NCBI GenBank assembly: GCA_963801505.1
Contig: CAWDEY010000026.1
Location: forward strand, 1-64,000
Source: JAOUFP01 sp963801505
GTDB taxonomy: Bacteria; Nitrospirota; Thermodesulfovibrionia; Thermodesulfovibrionales; UBA6898
Length of the DNA: 64,000 bases
Direction: 5' to 3'
The position numbers and the translations under genes are program-made. Under the pieces are notes generated by a model. It was given only the letters and a program-made list of their open reading frames with translations. It was not told where the DNA came from and made no database searches. Of this stretch, positions 61,546-64,000 are shown piece after piece; the stretch's first letter is position 1; each line of letters opens with the position of its first letter.

Positions 61546-62262
61546 ATGGTGACTAAAGGACCCGCAAAAAAGCTGACTATTTACGTTGACGAGGTGGATA
61601 AATTCCACGGCAAGCCCGTCTATGAAGTGCTGCTTGATCTCTTCTTTAAGAAAAAGATCATGGGCGTGAGCGTATTCCGGGGCATTGCAGGCTATGGAAG
61701 CGACGGAGTGTTTCATACCTCAAAGATGCTGGAGCTATCCACGAGTATGCCGGTAAAGATCGAGGTAGTCGAGTCAGAAGAGATGATAAACAGGGTGCTT
61801 CCCGATGTCTACCATGTGGTGGAGAAGGGCATGGTCGAGGTCACGGACACGAACGTCGTCAAGTGCTGCCCCGTGGCTGAGGAGAAACAGAGAGAAAAAG
61901 GAGAACATATGAAGCTCGAAGGCAAGGCAAAGATGCTTCGCATCATAATAAGCGAAGATGACGAGTGGGAAGGTGAGCCTCTGTATGAGGCGATCATTAA
62001 AAGGCTCATAATGACAGATATCGCAGGAGCGACAGTATACAAGGCCATCGCTGGATACGGCCCTCACAGACGGTATCACAAGAAGAAAACGCTTACAGCG
62101 CATGGCGAATTGCCCATACTTATAACAGTCATGGATACTGAAGAAAAGATCAGCAAGGTGATACCGATCCTCGACGAACTGGTCGGCGAAGGTATTGTTG
62201 TGCTTTCGGACGTAAATGTGATCAAGTACACACATAGGGATGTCGGCGCAGAGATCGTATAG
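61546..62262 (+). CDS. Tandem DUF190 (PII-like) protein
   Basis: The 238-residue protein contains two DUF190 domains, roughly residues 1-115 (LTIYVDEVDKFHGKPVYEVL; FRGIAGYGSDGVFHTS) and 125-235 (LRIIISEDDEWEGEPLYEAI; YKAIAGYGPHRRYHKKK). DUF190 is PII-like in fold and is often next to crcB in fluoride-resistance operons, but its role is unproven. Most organisms encode it as one short domain; here two copies are fused. It follows crcB by 11 bases. Confidence 0.93.
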   Translation: MVTKGPAKKLTIYVDEVDKFHGKPVYEVLLDLFFKKKIMGVSVFRGIAGYGSDGVFHTSKMLELSTSMPVKIEVVESEEMINRVLPDVYHVVEKGMVEVTDTNVVKCCPVAEEKQREKGEHMKLEGKAKMLRIIISEDDEWEGEPLYEAIIKRLIMTDIAGATVYKAIAGYGPHRRYHKKKTLTAHGELPILITVMDTEEKISKVIPILDELVGEGIVVLSDVNVIKYTHRDVGAEIV

Positions 62263-62293
62263 TTGTTGCGTGGAGAATTAGAGGAAGAATGAA

Positions 62294-62632
62294 ATGCGCA
62301 AGGAACCAGCTTGTGTCTTTTGTGAAATAATAGAAGGCAAAGTGCCTGCAAAAAAGGTATACGAAGATGATGTGTTAATTGCTATCGAAGATATCAGCCC
62401 GCAGGCCCCAGTTCACTTCCTAGTTATACCGAAAAAGCACATTTCTGAAGTCAAATATGTCACTGAGAATGACAAGGAACTCTTGGAACACTGGTTTTGG
62501 ACAGCGATAAAGATTGCACGCGACAAAGGACTTGATAAGGAGGGTTATCGGACAGTGATAAATAACGGCATGGGCGGAGGCCAGACTGTGTCCCATATTC
62601 ATATCCACCTTCTATCCGGGCGCAGATTTTAG
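62294..62632 (+). CDS. HIT-family nucleotide-binding protein (HINT type)
   Basis: A 112-residue histidine triad protein: CVFCEIIEGKVPAKKVYED at the start, ALEDI-like AIEDISPQAPVHFLVIPKKH, and the active-site triad VSHIHIHLLSG. HINT enzymes hydrolyse phosphoramidates of AMP. Its membership in the riboswitch-led operon is likely from the 32-base spacing, but fluoride relevance is not established. Confidence 0.95.
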   Translation: MRKEPACVFCEIIEGKVPAKKVYEDDVLIAIEDISPQAPVHFLVIPKKHISEVKYVTENDKELLEHWFWTAIKIARDKGLDKEGYRTVINNGMGGGQTVSHIHIHLLSGRRF

Positions 62633-62684
62633 TGGCCTCCCGGCTAAGTTCAATCATCAACCTTTTGAGAGAAGGAGGAAAAAG

Positions 62685-62918
62685 ATGAATTTACATGGTG
62701 AGATTGCGGCGGTTGCATACGAGCTATTTGAGTCAAAAGGCTGTATCCACGGGTGCGACCTTGATGATTGGCTCGATGCAGAGAGGATTGTCTTAGGCAG
62801 ACATTCCGGGCAGGAGATGGAGGAACCCGAAGAGGAAGATATTTCAGAGCAAGCAGCCACAGTAAAAGTGCCTGTAGAAAGGACTGATGAGGAGCCTTAT
62901 AACGAAGAAATGTCGTGA
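62685..62918 (+). CDS. DUF2934 small protein
   Basis: The 77-residue protein starts with EIAAVAYELFESKGCIHGCD and continues LDDWLDAERIVL, a DUF2934 domain, followed by an acidic tail. DUF2934 proteins are short helical proteins of unknown role. An AAGGAGG site precedes the ATG, and the second riboswitch begins 43 bases after its stop. Confidence 0.88.
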   Translation: MNLHGEIAAVAYELFESKGCIHGCDLDDWLDAERIVLGRHSGQEMEEPEEEDISEQAATVKVPVERTDEEPYNEEMS

Positions 62919-62960
62919 TTCACATTGACTGCCATGTCTTAGTATGGTATTTTCAAATAA

Positions 62961-63071
62961 CGGCGATGGAGTTCGCCATTAATCTCGTCAGAGATTTAAC
63001 CTCTGAGAGAATAAACCGTCCGAACCGGACTGATGACTCCTACTCTCAAAGAAAGAGGGTAGGAGTTTTTT
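62961..63071 (+). promoter_or_regulatory. Fluoride riboswitch (crcB motif) with terminator, copy 2
   Basis: GGCGATGGAGTTCGCC is identical to copy 1 over this span, and the core ends ACTGATGACTCCTAC with a GTCC/GGAC stem. The 3' part pairs alternatively with GTAGGAGT, then TTTTTTT. Between the first hairpin and the core lies an extra segment of about 30 nt able to form AATCTC-GTCA-GAGATT. The element ends 27 bases before a dynamin-like GTPase gene, which it probably controls. Confidence 0.93.
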
Positions 63072-63097
63072 TATTATCTGAATGAGGAGGTGAAAAA

Positions 63098-64000
63098 ATG
63101 CCGGAAACGTCTTCCGTAATGTCTTCATACTCACATTTGAAGGGAGAGCTTTTAAGAATTCTTGATGAAATGCTCACAATGGAGAGCATCAGAGGGTGCA
63201 CCGTGCGAGGAATTGAGGGAGAAAATTGAAACTAACGCTTTCAATCTTGTGGTCGTAGGCCAGTTCAAAAGAGGAAAAACAAGCCTCATAAATGCTTTTT
63301 AGGCGCAGACATTCTACCTGTTGCGGTTGTCCCTCTCACCTCTATCGTAACTATCATGACCTATGGAGAAGCCCTGCGAATCAAGGTCTTCTTCAACGAT
63401 GGCAGGGTGACGGAGATTAAGCCCGAAAGTCTTTCTGGATATGTCACCGAAAAAGGGAACCCCAAAAACGTCAGGGATGTCAGCGAGGTCGTGATCACCT
63501 ACCCCTCTCCTTATCTGAAAGACGGCGTCCGGCTTATTGATACCCCTGGTGTCGGGTCGATATACCAGCATAATACGGACGTGGCTTATCAATATCTGCC
63601 GAAATCCGACGCAGCCTTATTTCTGCTTTCTGTGGACCAGCCGATGAGCAAAGCGGAACTTGATTTTCTGAAGGACGTGAAGGAGTATTCCAATAAAATA
63701 TTCTTTCTGCTTAACAAGGCGGATTATCTCAACGAGTCCGACCTCAAGGAATCAATCGACTTTTCGAAAGGGGTGCTGGAGGAGGTAATGGGCGCAGAAG
63801 TGAGAATATTTTCTGTTTCCGCAAGGCTCGCCCTTGAAGGAAAGGTCAACAACTCAGAAGACATGATACAAAAGAGCCAGCTTCCCCAGTTCTCACAAGT
63901 GCTGAACTTTTTTCTTATTGAAGAAAAGGGGAAAGTCCTTATCATATCAGCGGCGAACAACCTGCTCAGGCTGATCTCGCAGTCAAAGCTCGAAATGGAG
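63098..64000 (+). CDS. Dynamin-like GTPase (partial; runs past window end; frameshifts in the consensus)
   Basis: The product, joined across shifts near 63200 and 63300, begins MPETSSVMSSYSHLKGELLR and has the G domain motifs GQFKRGKTSLINA (P-loop), the G2 Thr in PVAVVPLTSIVTI, DTPGVGS (G3) and NKADYL (G4). The second shift is a missing T in a T run, where GADILP follows. Dynamin-like proteins remodel membranes or protect them under stress. The gene follows the second fluoride riboswitch after an AGGAGG site and continues beyond the end of the window, so its C-terminal domains are not seen. Confidence 0.9.

Overview
The window reads as one chromosomal segment of an anaerobic, diazotrophic bacterium at roughly 50% GC, most likely a Nitrospirota (Thermodesulfovibrio-like) lineage or a related deltaproteobacterium. 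This is inferred from the gene mix: a Mo-nitrogenase cluster with NifI1/NifI2 regulators, several c-type cytochromes, DsrE, DUF134 and DUF190 proteins, and many short dispersed intergenic repeats. The consensus looks like an imperfectly polished metagenome or long-read assembly. Conserved genes (nifK, nifN, amtB, the CysRS-like gene, a porin, a dynamin GTPase) are interrupted by single-base indels, several of them clearly in short homopolymers. The first ~3.69 kb is very GC-rich, has no intact frame, and does not match the rest; it is probably a chimeric join.

Layout. 1-3690: foreign-looking, frameshifted repeat-protein DNA. 3.7-13.4 kb: tRNA-Leu; a DsbC-like thiol:disulfide protein whose first active-site Cys codon is TGA, followed by a good bacterial SECIS hairpin (probable selenoprotein); bioA; envelope glycolipid genes (flippase-like, GT2, PAP2-GT39 fusion); an acyltransferase; and a cobA-hemD fusion. 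13.5-27.4 kb: accessory region with glgC, small membrane proteins, an RRM protein with a long Arg/Pro repeat tail, a stand-alone IF-2 C-terminal protein, a two-component system, a triheme cytochrome, and a broken SBBP-repeat surface protein. A ~120-bp sequence is present twice, at 16.6 and 18.6 kb. 27.8-31.6 kb: rsmA-pdxA-ACT/metallo-beta-lactamase operon.

31.7-46.6 kb: nitrogen fixation island. A NifA site and a sigma-54 promoter precede nifH-nifD-nifK-nifEN(fused)-nifX-nifI1-nifI2-ferredoxin-GNAT. A second sigma-54 promoter precedes nifB-hesA-modABC, so FeMo-cofactor assembly and molybdate import are coupled. 46.8-50.4 kb: a stand-alone NifA-type Fis helix-turn-helix protein, an outer-membrane porin, amtB and a PII gene, i.e. 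ammonium transport and nitrogen signalling. 50.4-60.3 kb: ion transporters, a CysRS-like protein with altered zinc ligands, a tRNA-dihydrouridine synthase, a TonB-like protein, a TlpA-like protein, a pentaheme cytochrome and a DsrE/NifX-like/DUF134 group.

60.8-64.0 kb: a fluoride-response island. It has two fluoride riboswitches, each with a terminator. The first leads into an antiporter fragment, crcB, a tandem DUF190 protein, a HIT protein and a DUF2934 protein. The second directly precedes a dynamin-like GTPase that runs off the window. The most interesting items are the Sec-DsbC, the fluoride-riboswitch/dynamin pairing, the orphan IF-2 C-terminal protein, the fused NifEN with relocated nifI genes, the NifA-like Fis-only protein, and the CysRS paralog.
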